Below, piece after piece: positions 1-8,215 of a DNA stretch of 64,000 nucleotides. How positions within the stretch are numbered: the first letter of the stretch is position 1; every line of letters starts with the position of its first letter. This DNA comes from Enterobacter cloacae (GTDB taxonomy: Bacteria > Pseudomonadota > Gammaproteobacteria > Enterobacterales > Enterobacteriaceae). The notes under the pieces are model-generated. The model saw only the letters and a program-made list of their open reading frames with translations, was not told the origin of the DNA and made no database searches. Both the position numbers and the translations under genes were made by a program. The stretch is taken from positions 4,832,592 through 4,896,591 of the forward strand of contig NZ_CP056117.1 of the NCBI RefSeq assembly GCF_013375935.1, written 5' to 3'.

Positions 1-48
1 ACGATGAAAATAAGGATGGTACAAATAATGCGTAACTACTCGATATGA
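1..48. other. Host chromosomal flank left of the prophage
   Basis: This stretch differs from the sequence at the equivalent place before the second core (47415-47462, the end of int), so it is not phage DNA. It would be chromosome just past the 3' end of the tRNA-Thr gene. It is too short to identify a gene or species. Confidence 0.75.
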
Positions 49-49
49 A

Positions 50-95
50 TGGTGCCGATAATAGGAGTCGAACCTACGACCTTCGCATTACGAAT
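50..95 (-). other. attL core: 3' end of tRNA-Thr (thrW type)
   Basis: On the complement strand this is the last 46 nt of an enterobacterial thrW tRNA: anticodon-loop bases with CGT, the T-arm with the GTTCGAC loop, the acceptor strand and CCA at 52-50. The 5' half of the tRNA is missing here, because phage sequence follows at 96. In a normal insertion the complete tRNA is rebuilt at the far right end, which is outside the window. P22 is known to use a 46-bp identity with thrW. The same block recurs at 47464-47509. Confidence 0.9.
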
Positions 96-159
96 CAGAA
101 GCACTACATTTAACATACTGTTTTAACTAGCATTGGCCGCATTCACACATACAATGCTG

Positions 160-233
160 ATGGCACAAACTGAAAGATGCAGTAACTTAACGATGGGTAT
201 ATGTCACACCCATGGCACAAACATGTCACGCCC
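160..233 (+). promoter_or_regulatory. Integrase arm-type sites, P' arm
   Basis: Four copies of ATGKCAC-like boxes lie next to the core: 160 (ATGGCACAAAC), 201 (ATGTCACACCC), 212 (ATGGCACAAAC) and 223 (ATGTCACGCCC). The last three start exactly 11 bp apart, one helical turn. Related boxes at 47397 and 47408 flank the core on the int side. This is the expected layout of arm-type binding sites for a tyrosine integrase. Binding itself is inferred. The rest of 96-363 shows no credible gene; an 84-codon plus-strand reading frame there has no ribosome site or family resemblance. Confidence 0.65.
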
Positions 234-363
234 TCAAATCACCAGAAACGCAGAATTTTGCGCAGCCAATTCCAGAATCCTCATCAGCCTGTTTACTGGC
301 TATGCCCTCCCCGCCATAATCACCACCGATCCGATTGTAAGACTTATCAGGTGCGTACCTCTT

Positions 364-1632
364 TTATCGAACAATAAGCAAATCTGAAAATCTCGTAGTG
401 TATCGAGGCGAAAGCATTTCACGCTTCATCTGCCATTGCTGCTGTATACCCTGCCCGGCAAAATAGAGAGTGCCCTTTCCGTCCTTTGCATTCAGTCGAT
501 CTAGCACTTCCATCAGCTTTTCACTTCCGGCACGCGGAGCGCTGTCGTCGAAAAGGTTTAGCTGGGCCACGCCCTGGCTGAAGAAGTCGCCCAGCATGAC
601 TCCCGCTTTCTGGTACCGGTGACCATCCTTCCAGATTTTGTCCAGACACTTTACCGCGGCGTTGATGATGTCTCTGCTGTCCTGCGTTGGCGTGAGCAGC
701 CTTACCGATGCGCTGTTTCCGTAATACGGCTCATTGAGCGCAAACGGAGAGGTCTTAACGAAAGCTGAGATAAAACGGCAATACTGGTGCTCGCCGCGAA
801 GCTTCTCAGCACCACGGGCCGCGTAGCTGCAAATAGCCTGCCGCATTTGCTCATAGTCAGTAATGCGTTCGCCAAAAGATCGGCTGCATACGATTTCCTG
901 CTTCACCGGCGCGAACTCCTCCAGATCGAGGCAAGGATCCCCACGCAGTTCCCGGACGGTACGCTCCAGCACAACATTGAAGTGTTTGCGAATGATCCAT
1001 GTACTCTGCTCTGAGAGTTCCAGCGCTGTTTTGATGCCCATGGCGTTCAGCTTTTTGCTGATGCGACGACCAACGCCCCAGACATCCTCCACAGGAACAA
1101 GCGCCAGTAGCCTCCTCTGCCGGTCGACGTTTGAGAGGTCAACCACCCCGCCGGTCTGCCGCTGCCATTTTTTCGCAGCATGGTTAGCCAGCTTAGCCAG
1201 CGTCTTGGTCTGCGCTATGCCGACGCCAACTGTAAGATGCGTCCGCTGTAAAATAGTCGCGCGGATCTCTTTCCCAAATTCAGTCAGGTCCCGGCAGTTC
1301 CTTACGCCAGTCAGATCGCAGAATGCCTCATCTATGCTGTAAATTTCCACGCGAGGACTCATTTCTTCCAGCGTGGTCATTACCCGGCTGGACATGTCTG
1401 CATAGAGCTCGTAGTTGCTGCTGAAGCAAACAACACCAGCGCGCCGGAACAACTCTTTCTGTTTGAAGAACGGCTCACCCATCGCTATCCCGGCAGCCTT
1501 TGCTTCGGCGCTACGTGCGATTACGCAGCCGTCATTATTCGACAGAACGACAACCGGCCGCCCGCGCAGGTCGGGCCTGAATACTGTTTCACAGCTGGCA
1601 TAAAAAGAGTTCACATCAACCAGGGCAAACAT
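364..1632 (-). CDS. umuC: Y-family DNA polymerase, UmuC type
   Basis: A full-length (422 aa) UmuC-type polymerase V catalytic subunit for translesion synthesis. The N-terminus has the metal-binding start D6-V-N-S-F-Y, the steric-gate region and S99-I-D101-E102, all Y-family catalytic signatures. The C-terminal part matches the little-finger and UmuC C-terminal domain in length. The ATG at 1632 overlaps the stop of the upstream UmuD-like gene (TGATG), so the two are translationally coupled; the upstream GTG at 1635 is less likely. A LexA box precedes the pair, so expression should be SOS-induced. It is the last gene of the minus-strand late side, next to attL, a usual place for lysogenic-conversion genes. 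Confidence 0.93.
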   Translation of the reverse strand: MFALVDVNSFYASCETVFRPDLRGRPVVVLSNNDGCVIARSAEAKAAGIAMGEPFFKQKELFRRAGVVCFSSNYELYADMSSRVMTTLEEMSPRVEIYSIDEAFCDLTGVRNCRDLTEFGKEIRATILQRTHLTVGVGIAQTKTLAKLANHAAKKWQRQTGGVVDLSNVDRQRRLLALVPVEDVWGVGRRISKKLNAMGIKTALELSEQSTWIIRKHFNVVLERTVRELRGDPCLDLEEFAPVKQEIVCSRSFGERITDYEQMRQAICSYAARGAEKLRGEHQYCRFISAFVKTSPFALNEPYYGNSASVRLLTPTQDSRDIINAAVKCLDKIWKDGHRYQKAGVMLGDFFSQGVAQLNLFDDSAPRAGSEKLMEVLDRLNAKDGKGTLYFAGQGIQQQWQMKREMLSPRYTTRFSDLLIVR

Positions 1633-1937
1633 CACATCACCGGATTGTCGTCTGTGAACGCCGCAGCGCCATTGATAAAAAAGGTTACAACTCCCATGAC
1701 ATTAACTTCATCTAGCGCATCACCTTCTATGCTTTCACCATCTTCAGTGATGAGCACTCCTCCCATAACGACCGCGAACTGTAGTTGGCCGAAAGCACGC
1801 ACCAGCACGCGCGTTCCGTTGGCGGGCACAAGATCAGGCTGAAAAAGCGCGTAACCACTTGACGTTTCAACCAGGCATGAGTAGCGGTTAACGCCACATA
1901 ACTGTTCAATTCTGTATCGCTGAGCTTTTGCCTCCAT
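1632..1937 (-). CDS. UmuD/S24-like accessory protein, catalytic residues absent
   Basis: A 101-aa protein directly upstream of and coupled to umuC. Its second half resembles the LexA/UmuD beta fold: a [17 protein letters not shown] stretch, then [17 protein letters not shown], similar to the 'GD..EVxGVVTH' end of UmuD. The usual catalytic Ser motif (GDSM-like) and the Lys in VKRL are not visible; the aligned segment reads QFAVVMG. It may be a UmuD'-like structural partner that needs no self-cleavage, comparable in size to phage UmuD' homologues. The ribosome site is a G-rich GGAGGGGG just before the ATG at 1937. Confidence 0.6.
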   Translation of the reverse strand: MEAKAQRYRIEQLCGVNRYSCLVETSSGYALFQPDLVPANGTRVLVRAFGQLQFAVVMGGVLITEDGESIEGDALDEVNVMGVVTFFINGAAAFTDDNPVM

Positions 1938-1951
1938 GCCCCCTCCACAAT

Positions 1952-1971
1952 TACTGTATTTGTATACAGTA
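1952..1971 (-). promoter_or_regulatory. LexA (SOS) box upstream of the pol V genes
   Basis: A 20-bp near-perfect palindrome of the form TACTG-N10-CAGTA with an AT-rich centre, matching the enterobacterial LexA consensus (CTG-N10-CAG). It lies 14 bp upstream of the UmuD-like start, so it would overlap the promoter and repress the pair until DNA damage. Confidence 0.9.
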
Positions 1972-2054
1972 TTATCAATGAAGGAGTGAGATCAAGCGAA
2001 GCGAGTGAGCTGATTTATAAGTGGCGGTAAGCGCGGGAAATTTAGTTGTGAAAA

Positions 2055-2070
2055 ACCCGCCTAAGCGGGT
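2055..2070 (-). terminator. Rho-independent terminator
   Basis: Stem ACCCGC/GCGGGT with a four-base loop, followed on the minus strand by a run of T. It lies after the tailspike gene and before the SOS promoter, so it separates late transcription from the LexA-controlled pair. Confidence 0.8.
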
Positions 2071-2229
2071 TTATATTTGACTGTTACGAGAAGAGATTCC
2101 GAAGATCTACATCTTACACTGCTAGCCATGCCACGCGGGGTTTGGACAGGAGCACGCGAGGATGCCTGCTGAAATCCTTGGTCTTCGCATGGATTATTTG
2201 GACGATGAGAGGTGAAATAATCGCCTAAA

Positions 2230-2241
2230 TGTTAAAGAGCA
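2230..2241 (-). promoter_or_regulatory. boxA-like antitermination element
   Basis: The minus strand reads TGCTCTTTAACA, identical to the boxA consensus of enterobacterial rRNA leaders (NusB/NusE binding). It sits in a 420-bp stretch without a gene (1972-2393), between the tailspike gene and the terminator at 2055. Only short, broken frames are visible around it. Function is inferred from the motif alone. Confidence 0.45.
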
Positions 2242-2393
2242 CCAACTGGCGCGATTAAAGCCCCAGGATGTGCACAAAGATCAGTCAGTAATGAAAATGT
2301 TACTGGTGGGCTGATAATGCTCTCATGGATACACTTTTACCAAATACCTGCCTGAGTGTTGCATATACGCCTGCTAAGCAGGCGCATTGCTGA

Positions 2394-4319
2394 TTAGGTA
2401 TTTGTAATTTTCTTCCATGATGCAGCTGTAGTGCCAGTTGCTTTATACCACTCAAACTGCCCGGCCGTAGTGTCGAGATATTCTTCACCTACGAACCTCG
2501 GCACAACGTTATTTACAGGATTTTGTGAAAGCTTCCTTACAAACTTATTAACATCCCATAAAATCTGAGACTCGTAGCTAAGGAAGCTCATGCCTGCGAT
2601 AGTTAGCAGTGGCGATGAAGATGAACTATTACTGATTAAATTGAAGGCTATTACATGCCAGCCACGAGATGCGATATGCAGACGACCAGTTTTTTGAGTG
2701 TCGTAACCCGTTTCCCTGTTGAGTGATATCGTAGTGTTCAAGGCGCTCAAATTAAAGGAACTGGCAGGCTTTGCAGTGATATCAGAGCCAATTGCATCCC
2801 ATACCCTATCATCCAGTGAATATTGCGACTGGGGAAGGCCGAAATCTAGTTCTACGCTGAGTGTGGCATTGCTAAATGAAACACTTGGAGTTATTACAAT
2901 GTCATCATGCTCAGCATAGAAACAGACAAACACTTTATTACCTAACTGCGATGTCTCAATGACATACCCACCGGTAAAGCTTGCTAGCGGGGGGCTAAAC
3001 ATTCCAGCCTTGTTTAGTTGCGTTCCCCACGTGGACTCTTTTAGCTTCATCGAAGCTTCGAAAGTCCTTACGTTGACGTTAGATCCAGCCTTAACTTTTG
3101 TTGGGTTATTAAATTTTGAGAGAATGAAAGCGAATACCCTTGCCGCAAGATATTTGTAGCCCTCTTCTCTGAAATGCACATTATCGCTGAACCTTGTAGA
3201 ATCCACCCCATAGAATACCTCCACCCCATCAAGAACAGGAATTCCATACTCCTCAGCTATATTGAAAGCTGCCTGCCTGTAAGCGTCTAAAAGCCGCACG
3301 TTGCCGCCATACTGTTTCTGAGGTGGTGGCGTAATCATTACTACCGGCGTGCCCTTGACAAGCTCTCTGGCAATAATTTTCTTGTAATAAAGCACATAGT
3401 CAGAAATTGACTGATACGGCGTAAATCCTTCAGCTGCATCATTGGTGCCATACATAATGATTGTTAAATCACTATTTACATTTGTGCTCCAGTCACCCCA
3501 CCCTAGCTTAGTATTGTCTCCGGAGTAACCCTGGTTAATCACCGTGACCGTGGATGAAAAAGCTTGCTGGAGATACCCTTGCAAGGCCTGAGGGTAAGGA
3601 GTGGCAGCGCGGGTTTTGGTATGCACCCGCCCTGCCGGGGTTGGGTTTGGATCTGCTGGCGTTGGTGCTACAGTGGTATCTTCACCATACGTCAGTGAGT
3701 CACCACGGCATACAATAGTAATTGCTGCTGAATCACGAGCGACCTTTTCTGCGTAACGTGACATATTCAGGCGCTGAAGTGCATGCAACTGCTTGCCAGG
3801 GATTTGCTGGGTTCCAATGTCTACTACGTCACTGAGCTGGGCGAGTGTCAGTGCTGATTCAGCATCATTAACCAGCTCGCCAGCCGGCTTACCGGAAATA
3901 AGTGTGTCACTACCTACCTCAGCAAGTTCTGTGCGAAGCGAGGCATCGCCAACCCCTACCCATTTACCTTCACCAATGCCGCCAGTGCTATCAGGGGTAG
4001 AGCCGGCGGATACTTCTTTGGGTTGTGACCAGTCCCCATCCCAGCGGTAGAACTCCCCGTTGCTTTCCCACTGAAGAACAGTGTTAGGAGTGTCGAGGGC
4101 AGCGCCAATTTCAAAAGATTTCTTCGTGATGTAGCCATATTGCAGCATTGCCTGATTTGCATCGTAATTTATTCCAGCAATTGTACGATGTTTATCACCA
4201 AACCGGTCAATATATTCATGATTATCTGATGTCACAAACTCATCAATTTTCCCCGCGTTAAATTTCAGATCACGCGGCGATTCGCTTGGCACAGGTAAAT
4301 TAGCAGGTTGCGTAGCCAT
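2394..4319 (-). CDS. Tailspike/tail fibre with SGNH (GDSL) hydrolase domain
   Basis: 641 aa. The N-terminal ~130 residues look like a particle-binding region (FYRWDGDWSQPK and the Gly-rich GGIGEGKWVGVGDASLR linker common in Klebsiella and enterobacterial phage spikes). From about 200 to 400 there is an SGNH esterase: block I GDS with Ser208, block III GTND with Asn293, and block V D379-N-V-H382. Such domains remove O-acetyl groups from surface polysaccharide, so this protein probably sets capsule or O-antigen specificity. The C-terminal 240 residues are beta-rich and unassigned. It follows the tip protein gene after a terminator and lies on the late minus strand. No chaperone domain or pectate-lyase repeats are obvious. 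Confidence 0.85.
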   Translation of the reverse strand: MATQPANLPVPSESPRDLKFNAGKIDEFVTSDNHEYIDRFGDKHRTIAGINYDANQAMLQYGYITKKSFEIGAALDTPNTVLQWESNGEFYRWDGDWSQPKEVSAGSTPDSTGGIGEGKWVGVGDASLRTELAEVGSDTLISGKPAGELVNDAESALTLAQLSDVVDIGTQQIPGKQLHALQRLNMSRYAEKVARDSAAITIVCRGDSLTYGEDTTVAPTPADPNPTPAGRVHTKTRAATPYPQALQGYLQQAFSSTVTVINQGYSGDNTKLGWGDWSTNVNSDLTIIMYGTNDAAEGFTPYQSISDYVLYYKKIIARELVKGTPVVMITPPPQKQYGGNVRLLDAYRQAAFNIAEEYGIPVLDGVEVFYGVDSTRFSDNVHFREEGYKYLAARVFAFILSKFNNPTKVKAGSNVNVRTFEASMKLKESTWGTQLNKAGMFSPPLASFTGGYVIETSQLGNKVFVCFYAEHDDIVITPSVSFSNATLSVELDFGLPQSQYSLDDRVWDAIGSDITAKPASSFNLSALNTTISLNRETGYDTQKTGRLHIASRGWHVIAFNLISNSSSSSPLLTIAGMSFLSYESQILWDVNKFVRKLSQNPVNNVVPRFVGEEYLDTTAGQFEWYKATGTTAASWKKITNT

Positions 4320-4334
4320 ATTGATTCCATAAAA

Positions 4335-4356
4335 AACCCGGCGCGGTGGCCGGGTT
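4335..4356 (-). terminator. Intrinsic terminator between tail tip and tailspike genes
   Basis: GC-rich stem AACCCGGC/GCCGGGTT-like with a T6 run on the minus strand, in the 56-bp gap between the two genes. Late transcripts must read through it to reach the spike gene, which fits Q antitermination. Confidence 0.8.
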
Positions 4357-4375
4357 GTGGTGATAGGTATGGGTC

Positions 4376-6877
4376 TTATTGGTAAATCAGATCGCTATAT
4401 TCAGCGAGTGTTAAAGCTGTATTGCCCTTTCCATCTGGCTGTTTTGCAGTAATCGTCCATCTGCCTGCATCGAGTTCTTCTGATGTCGCGATGGCGTACC
4501 GGGACGGTGACTGGACGTCTACCCCATCAAACAGATTAAGCTTGATGTCAGGAATAGCAGCTGTAAAACCGAAGGCAGTATCTGTCCTTGGTGTGGCCAG
4601 GTAGCGCGCCGTGGTTGCACCTGACGAATCCGTAACCTGAACATACATCGTTCCTGAGAAGTTGATACGCTCACTGGTTTCGAAGTCATTACCCACGCGA
4701 GAAACGATATAGCCAGCCTGCTGGTTGGTGTCGTAGGTATCAGGAACCTGAACCATGTCACCGATGTTCACCCATTCACCATCTGCCATTGCAGTTACAG
4801 ACATGGTCATTCGGGAATAGATAAGACGCTTACACTCGCGCAGCGCACGCTCGTCAGCCTGGAATCTGTTCCTGATGTATAGCATTTCGAACTTCTTCGG
4901 TTTTGTCGGTGCACCTTCAACGATAGCGCTTCCGGTTATCCGATACCTGATAAAGTCCTGCTTATTGGTGTCCGGGTTGCGGAACTGAACCTCGACGCCG
5001 TCATAGCCGCCTGGAAGCGTCATATCGTACGAAAGCGAGTAACCATCAGGCTTTGTATTCGACCGGTTGAAAATTGTGGCCGCTGACGTTTTCTTGCTGT
5101 CCCGGGTGAAAGACAGCACGCCGTTATCGTCATAGACCAGCACGCTGGCGGCATCACAGATGCTTTCCATGCGCGACCCAAGCGATACATCCTCATCGTC
5201 AAAGGTGTAATCGAAATACCCCAGGCGCGGGTCGATTGCGTCGATTTCCGCCTGTATCTGGTACAGGCCGTAAATATCAATGCTCGACTCCGGCTGCTGA
5301 CCAACGACAAGCCAGTTAAACAGCGCGATATCAGCGAATTTACGTGATGGCCTCAGCGAGTAATCGACCTGTTGCGTCGCCATGTTGTAGCTGATGACGT
5401 GCCTGGTGATCAGCGCGTTGTATTTCCTGTCGCGGCTGCCGGTGGCGTTCTCCGTTGCCCTGACAACTATTTTCACCAGCGTGTCATCAGGATGGACAAC
5501 ATTGGTCCTGACGTTGATAGCATGGATTTCTTCAAGCTGTATTTTGCTGTCACTGGCACTGTTTGTTATGCGCTCAAGCGAGACGGCATAGCGGCCATAA
5601 CCGGCTGCAGGCGTCTGCTTATACGTCCGGTAGTAGGTCTTTGAAACGCCCTTAATCCCTTCCACAATCGCATAAGTCACCGTCTCCTCTGTGCCGGGGA
5701 TCTGATTGTTGTCATCATCGACCTTCCACCATTTAATTTTGAAAGAGTCGTTGTGCTGTCCGGCATAACCGGCAATCACGTGGATCCATAGTTGAGTTGA
5801 CTGAACTGGCGAAATAAACGGACCAACCACAAGCGTGCCGTTATCGGCCAGGATGAATTTTGTTGTGTTGATGGTGACACCAGATAAATCAAAGCCTGGT
5901 GCTGATATTTTATTGAACGTGAAGGTGTAATACTCAACCGGGTCAACGACGCTTCCGTCGTCGCTTTCAACAATACTTATCATCGACCCGGAAAGCTGGA
6001 CGTCTTCTGTGACAGAACCGCCCGGTACAGGTCTGGTAACGTTAATCGTGAACGTCACCGGGTGCGGCAGAATTAACCCAAGGAAATAGTCGAAATCTGC
6101 CTGCTGCACGATTTTAATCGCAATCTCGCCGCCAGCGTAAACGCCGCTAACAACATTATTGGCCGTCGCGCTTTCAATCGGCGTCCCTTCTTTTTCGTTC
6201 GGCCCCAGCAACTCCTGACCGTCGACGTCATCAAACTGATACCCCTCAATGACCTGAGGGATCACTTCACCTGGTTGATAGATGGTGTAGCTCGCCCCCG
6301 CCATGGAGCCGAGATTGGTTTCGGAGAATCGAACTGACGATATGTCATATTTCCCAAGCCCAAAGCACATAATCTCCGTTACGTACTTAAGCCAGGTGTT
6401 ATCCGATCCGCCGGGAACGTATTCGAATACTGATTCCTGGGTTAGGTCCGGAAACGATCTGACTTGCCCGAAGTTATCCGGCTTCGCTTCGCCATTTCGC
6501 GCGATGTTGGTCTGCCCTTTCAGGCTGTTGTTGGGTGATGTTTTGCTGTTACCAGACGCCGCGCTGGCGTTTGGTTTCGGCATAAAAGACGACAGCACTT
6601 TTTGGGTGAACTTGATCGGGTTCAGGTGCTCCAGTGGGTTAAGCAGAGTCCCAACCAGGCCGCCACTTTTTGGTTGGTCGAAAATGATTACCCGGTCATT
6701 GTCCTGAAGCTGGAAAGCAAGCTCATCGTCTGGCTGCAACTCTTTGCCGTTACGGTTGATTCGGATATCGCGGTGAAAACTTTCCTGTCCAAGCCATTCC
6801 GAAAATACCGTGCCGGCTTTAACTACCGCCCGGTCCTTCGGCATCCCCGGAACGCGCTGAATCTCGATTACCGGCAT
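4376..6877 (-). CDS. Tail tip / host-specificity protein (J-like)
   Basis: 833 aa from the ATG at 6877 (MPVIEIQRVPGMP..., GGAG about 10 nt upstream); the reading frame is open 23 codons further to 6946, but that start has a weak ribosome site and overlaps the upstream gene more. It follows the NlpC/P60 and L-like genes as lambda J follows K and I. The segment around residues 510-700 reads like the central tip-protein domains (AEIDAIDPRLGYFDYTFDDE, then DGVEVQF). It would form the distal tail tip that contacts the receptor and carries the spike. Assignment rests on size, order and general resemblance. Confidence 0.8.
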   Translation of the reverse strand: MPVIEIQRVPGMPKDRAVVKAGTVFSEWLGQESFHRDIRINRNGKELQPDDELAFQLQDNDRVIIFDQPKSGGLVGTLLNPLEHLNPIKFTQKVLSSFMPKPNASAASGNSKTSPNNSLKGQTNIARNGEAKPDNFGQVRSFPDLTQESVFEYVPGGSDNTWLKYVTEIMCFGLGKYDISSVRFSETNLGSMAGASYTIYQPGEVIPQVIEGYQFDDVDGQELLGPNEKEGTPIESATANNVVSGVYAGGEIAIKIVQQADFDYFLGLILPHPVTFTINVTRPVPGGSVTEDVQLSGSMISIVESDDGSVVDPVEYYTFTFNKISAPGFDLSGVTINTTKFILADNGTLVVGPFISPVQSTQLWIHVIAGYAGQHNDSFKIKWWKVDDDNNQIPGTEETVTYAIVEGIKGVSKTYYRTYKQTPAAGYGRYAVSLERITNSASDSKIQLEEIHAINVRTNVVHPDDTLVKIVVRATENATGSRDRKYNALITRHVISYNMATQQVDYSLRPSRKFADIALFNWLVVGQQPESSIDIYGLYQIQAEIDAIDPRLGYFDYTFDDEDVSLGSRMESICDAASVLVYDDNGVLSFTRDSKKTSAATIFNRSNTKPDGYSLSYDMTLPGGYDGVEVQFRNPDTNKQDFIRYRITGSAIVEGAPTKPKKFEMLYIRNRFQADERALRECKRLIYSRMTMSVTAMADGEWVNIGDMVQVPDTYDTNQQAGYIVSRVGNDFETSERINFSGTMYVQVTDSSGATTARYLATPRTDTAFGFTAAIPDIKLNLFDGVDVQSPSRYAIATSEELDAGRWTITAKQPDGKGNTALTLAEYSDLIYQ

Positions 6878-7256
6878 AGGTGTAAAACTCCACTCTGGTG
6901 AATAGCTTCTGAATGGTCCTGATCGCGTCGAACCGGACGTGTCCATTTTCCCCGCGGCTGTGCAGCGCGCGACCGTCTACAATCAGGCCGACATGCACAG
7001 GCTGGCTGCCAACCCAGGCGACGAAGATCCCGCTCTCAATGAACGTGCCGCCCGGCTGCCAGAAAACGACATCAGCGTCATAGCAAGTCATGAAGTCGCG
7101 CCCGGATTCGTAATCTGGTGACTGATGAATCTCGATCCCCAGAACGTGGCGGTAATAGAGCACCACCAGGCCCCAGCAGTCAGCCGCGTCAAAACTGCAG
7201 GCGCGGTTACTCCATGGGATACCCTCAACACGCGATATGAACTCGTCTTTAAGCAT
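6819..7256 (-). CDS. NlpC/P60-type tail assembly protein (K-like)
   Basis: 145 aa with the features of a cysteine peptidase of the NlpC/P60 fold: nucleophile Cys27 in ADCWGLV, His88 in VHVGLIVDG and a third polar residue near His99. In lambda-like tails the K protein has this fold and acts at tail tip assembly and possibly on peptidoglycan during entry. It overlaps the L-like gene upstream by 8 nt and the tip gene downstream, so all three are coupled. Confidence 0.85.
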   Translation of the reverse strand: MLKDEFISRVEGIPWSNRACSFDAADCWGLVVLYYRHVLGIEIHQSPDYESGRDFMTCYDADVVFWQPGGTFIESGIFVAWVGSQPVHVGLIVDGRALHSRGENGHVRFDAIRTIQKLFTRVEFYTYAGNRDSARSGDAEGPGGS

Positions 7257-7719
7257 TCTGAAGCCCCGGATATTCTTCGACGGTGTACAGCCGCCCGACG
7301 TTGCGATTGAGCGGGTTTACGCGCGTCAGGCTGCACGTCACGTCCTTGTCGTCCATCGAGCAGTCACTGACGTAGAGCGTCCACGACTTGATGGCCGTGG
7401 TCATATCGGCTGCGTCAAATTGCTGGTAAGTCGCCGAGATAGGCGTGATGCGTGAGTAGGCTTTCCACTGTTTGAGTTGCTGCTTGAAGTCCTGCGCCAG
7501 CCGCCCAAATTTGACGGTGCTGTCGAGGATCGGCGTGTTGCTCTGCTGACTTTCGGTTAACTCCATGCGGCATGGTGCGTAGACCTGGCCGCCGAGCGTT
7601 TTGGGGAAAATCTGGTTGTTAACGAGCCTGATATAGCCAAAGACCGGGCTGTAGAACGTGATCGTTTCGTACAGGATACGGTTAGGCCTTCGGCTCTGAA
7701 ATTCTCTGAGCGTCGGCAT
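7249..7719 (-). CDS. Tail assembly protein, DUF1833 family (L-like)
   Basis: 156 aa; the MPTLREFQSRRPNRILYETITF start and the LTRVNPLNRNVGR segment match the DUF1833 family found between distal-tail and NlpC/P60 genes in siphophages. Expected role: part of the baseplate-like tip complex. The start overlaps the stop of the upstream gene by one base. Confidence 0.75.
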   Translation of the reverse strand: MPTLREFQSRRPNRILYETITFYSPVFGYIRLVNNQIFPKTLGGQVYAPCRMELTESQQSNTPILDSTVKFGRLAQDFKQQLKQWKAYSRITPISATYQQFDAADMTTAIKSWTLYVSDCSMDDKDVTCSLTRVNPLNRNVGRLYTVEEYPGLQNA

Positions 7720-8213
7720 TATGGCACCTTCGGTAAACTCTCCGGGTCTCTCCCGTCAGGATAGCCCGTGACAATGATGTCCAGCCATGATCCCCACGGC
7801 GGAGGCAACTCAACGATAATGTCGTCAAACTCGTCATCTGAGTTAACCAGCTCGCGCGCAACAACATCACCGCTCCATGTGAAAATTGACCCGGACTGTG
7901 ACCACGATGGCCAGGAGAGAAAGTGTAATTCCTGCACCTCGACGCCGGTATCTCCTGTCCCGGTGCCTAGCGGCATCGTGAACCACTGATTGCAGTTATC
8001 GAGATAGTTCGGGCTTCGTAACCACTGCATAAATGCGCGGTGCTGGTCGCGAGTGAAGATCCATGTCAAAGAGAATGACGTCTTCAGGTCGTCGGTTAAC
8101 TTCTGAAATACCGGCGCGCCGACCGTCGGCTGGTCGACGCGAAATCCGGTATCGGTAGTTGGTGTTTTCCCCTTCTGCGCCAGCGGCAGCCAGTCAGGGT
8201 AAGGAATTGGCAT
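7719..8213 (-). CDS. Minor tail protein (M-like position)
   Basis: 164 aa, no family named with certainty. It has an N-terminal PYPDWLPLAQKGKTP stretch and aromatic-rich segments (FTRDQHRAFMQWL). It lies directly after the tape measure gene (2-bp gap), where lambda-type phages encode a distal tail protein that caps the tube. That role is inferred from position. Confidence 0.7.
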   Translation of the reverse strand: MPIPYPDWLPLAQKGKTPTTDTGFRVDQPTVGAPVFQKLTDDLKTSFSLTWIFTRDQHRAFMQWLRSPNYLDNCNQWFTMPLGTGTGDTGVEVQELHFLSWPSWSQSGSIFTWSGDVVARELVNSDDEFDDIIVELPPPWGSWLDIIVTGYPDGRDPESLPKVP

Positions 8214-8215
8214 AT

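Noticed and set aside
133..387. 84-codon plus-strand reading frame next to attL, repeated at 47547
   Set aside because: It overlaps the integrase arm sites, has no ribosome site, and its product has no domain-like pattern.
2100..2300. Possible remnant of a gene on the plus strand (short peptides such as MDYLDDER)
   Set aside because: Frames are too short and broken to name; no family can be supported.
6878..6946. Longer N-terminus of the tail tip protein
   Set aside because: The upstream ATG has a poorer ribosome site, and related tip proteins as remembered begin at MPVIEIQ.
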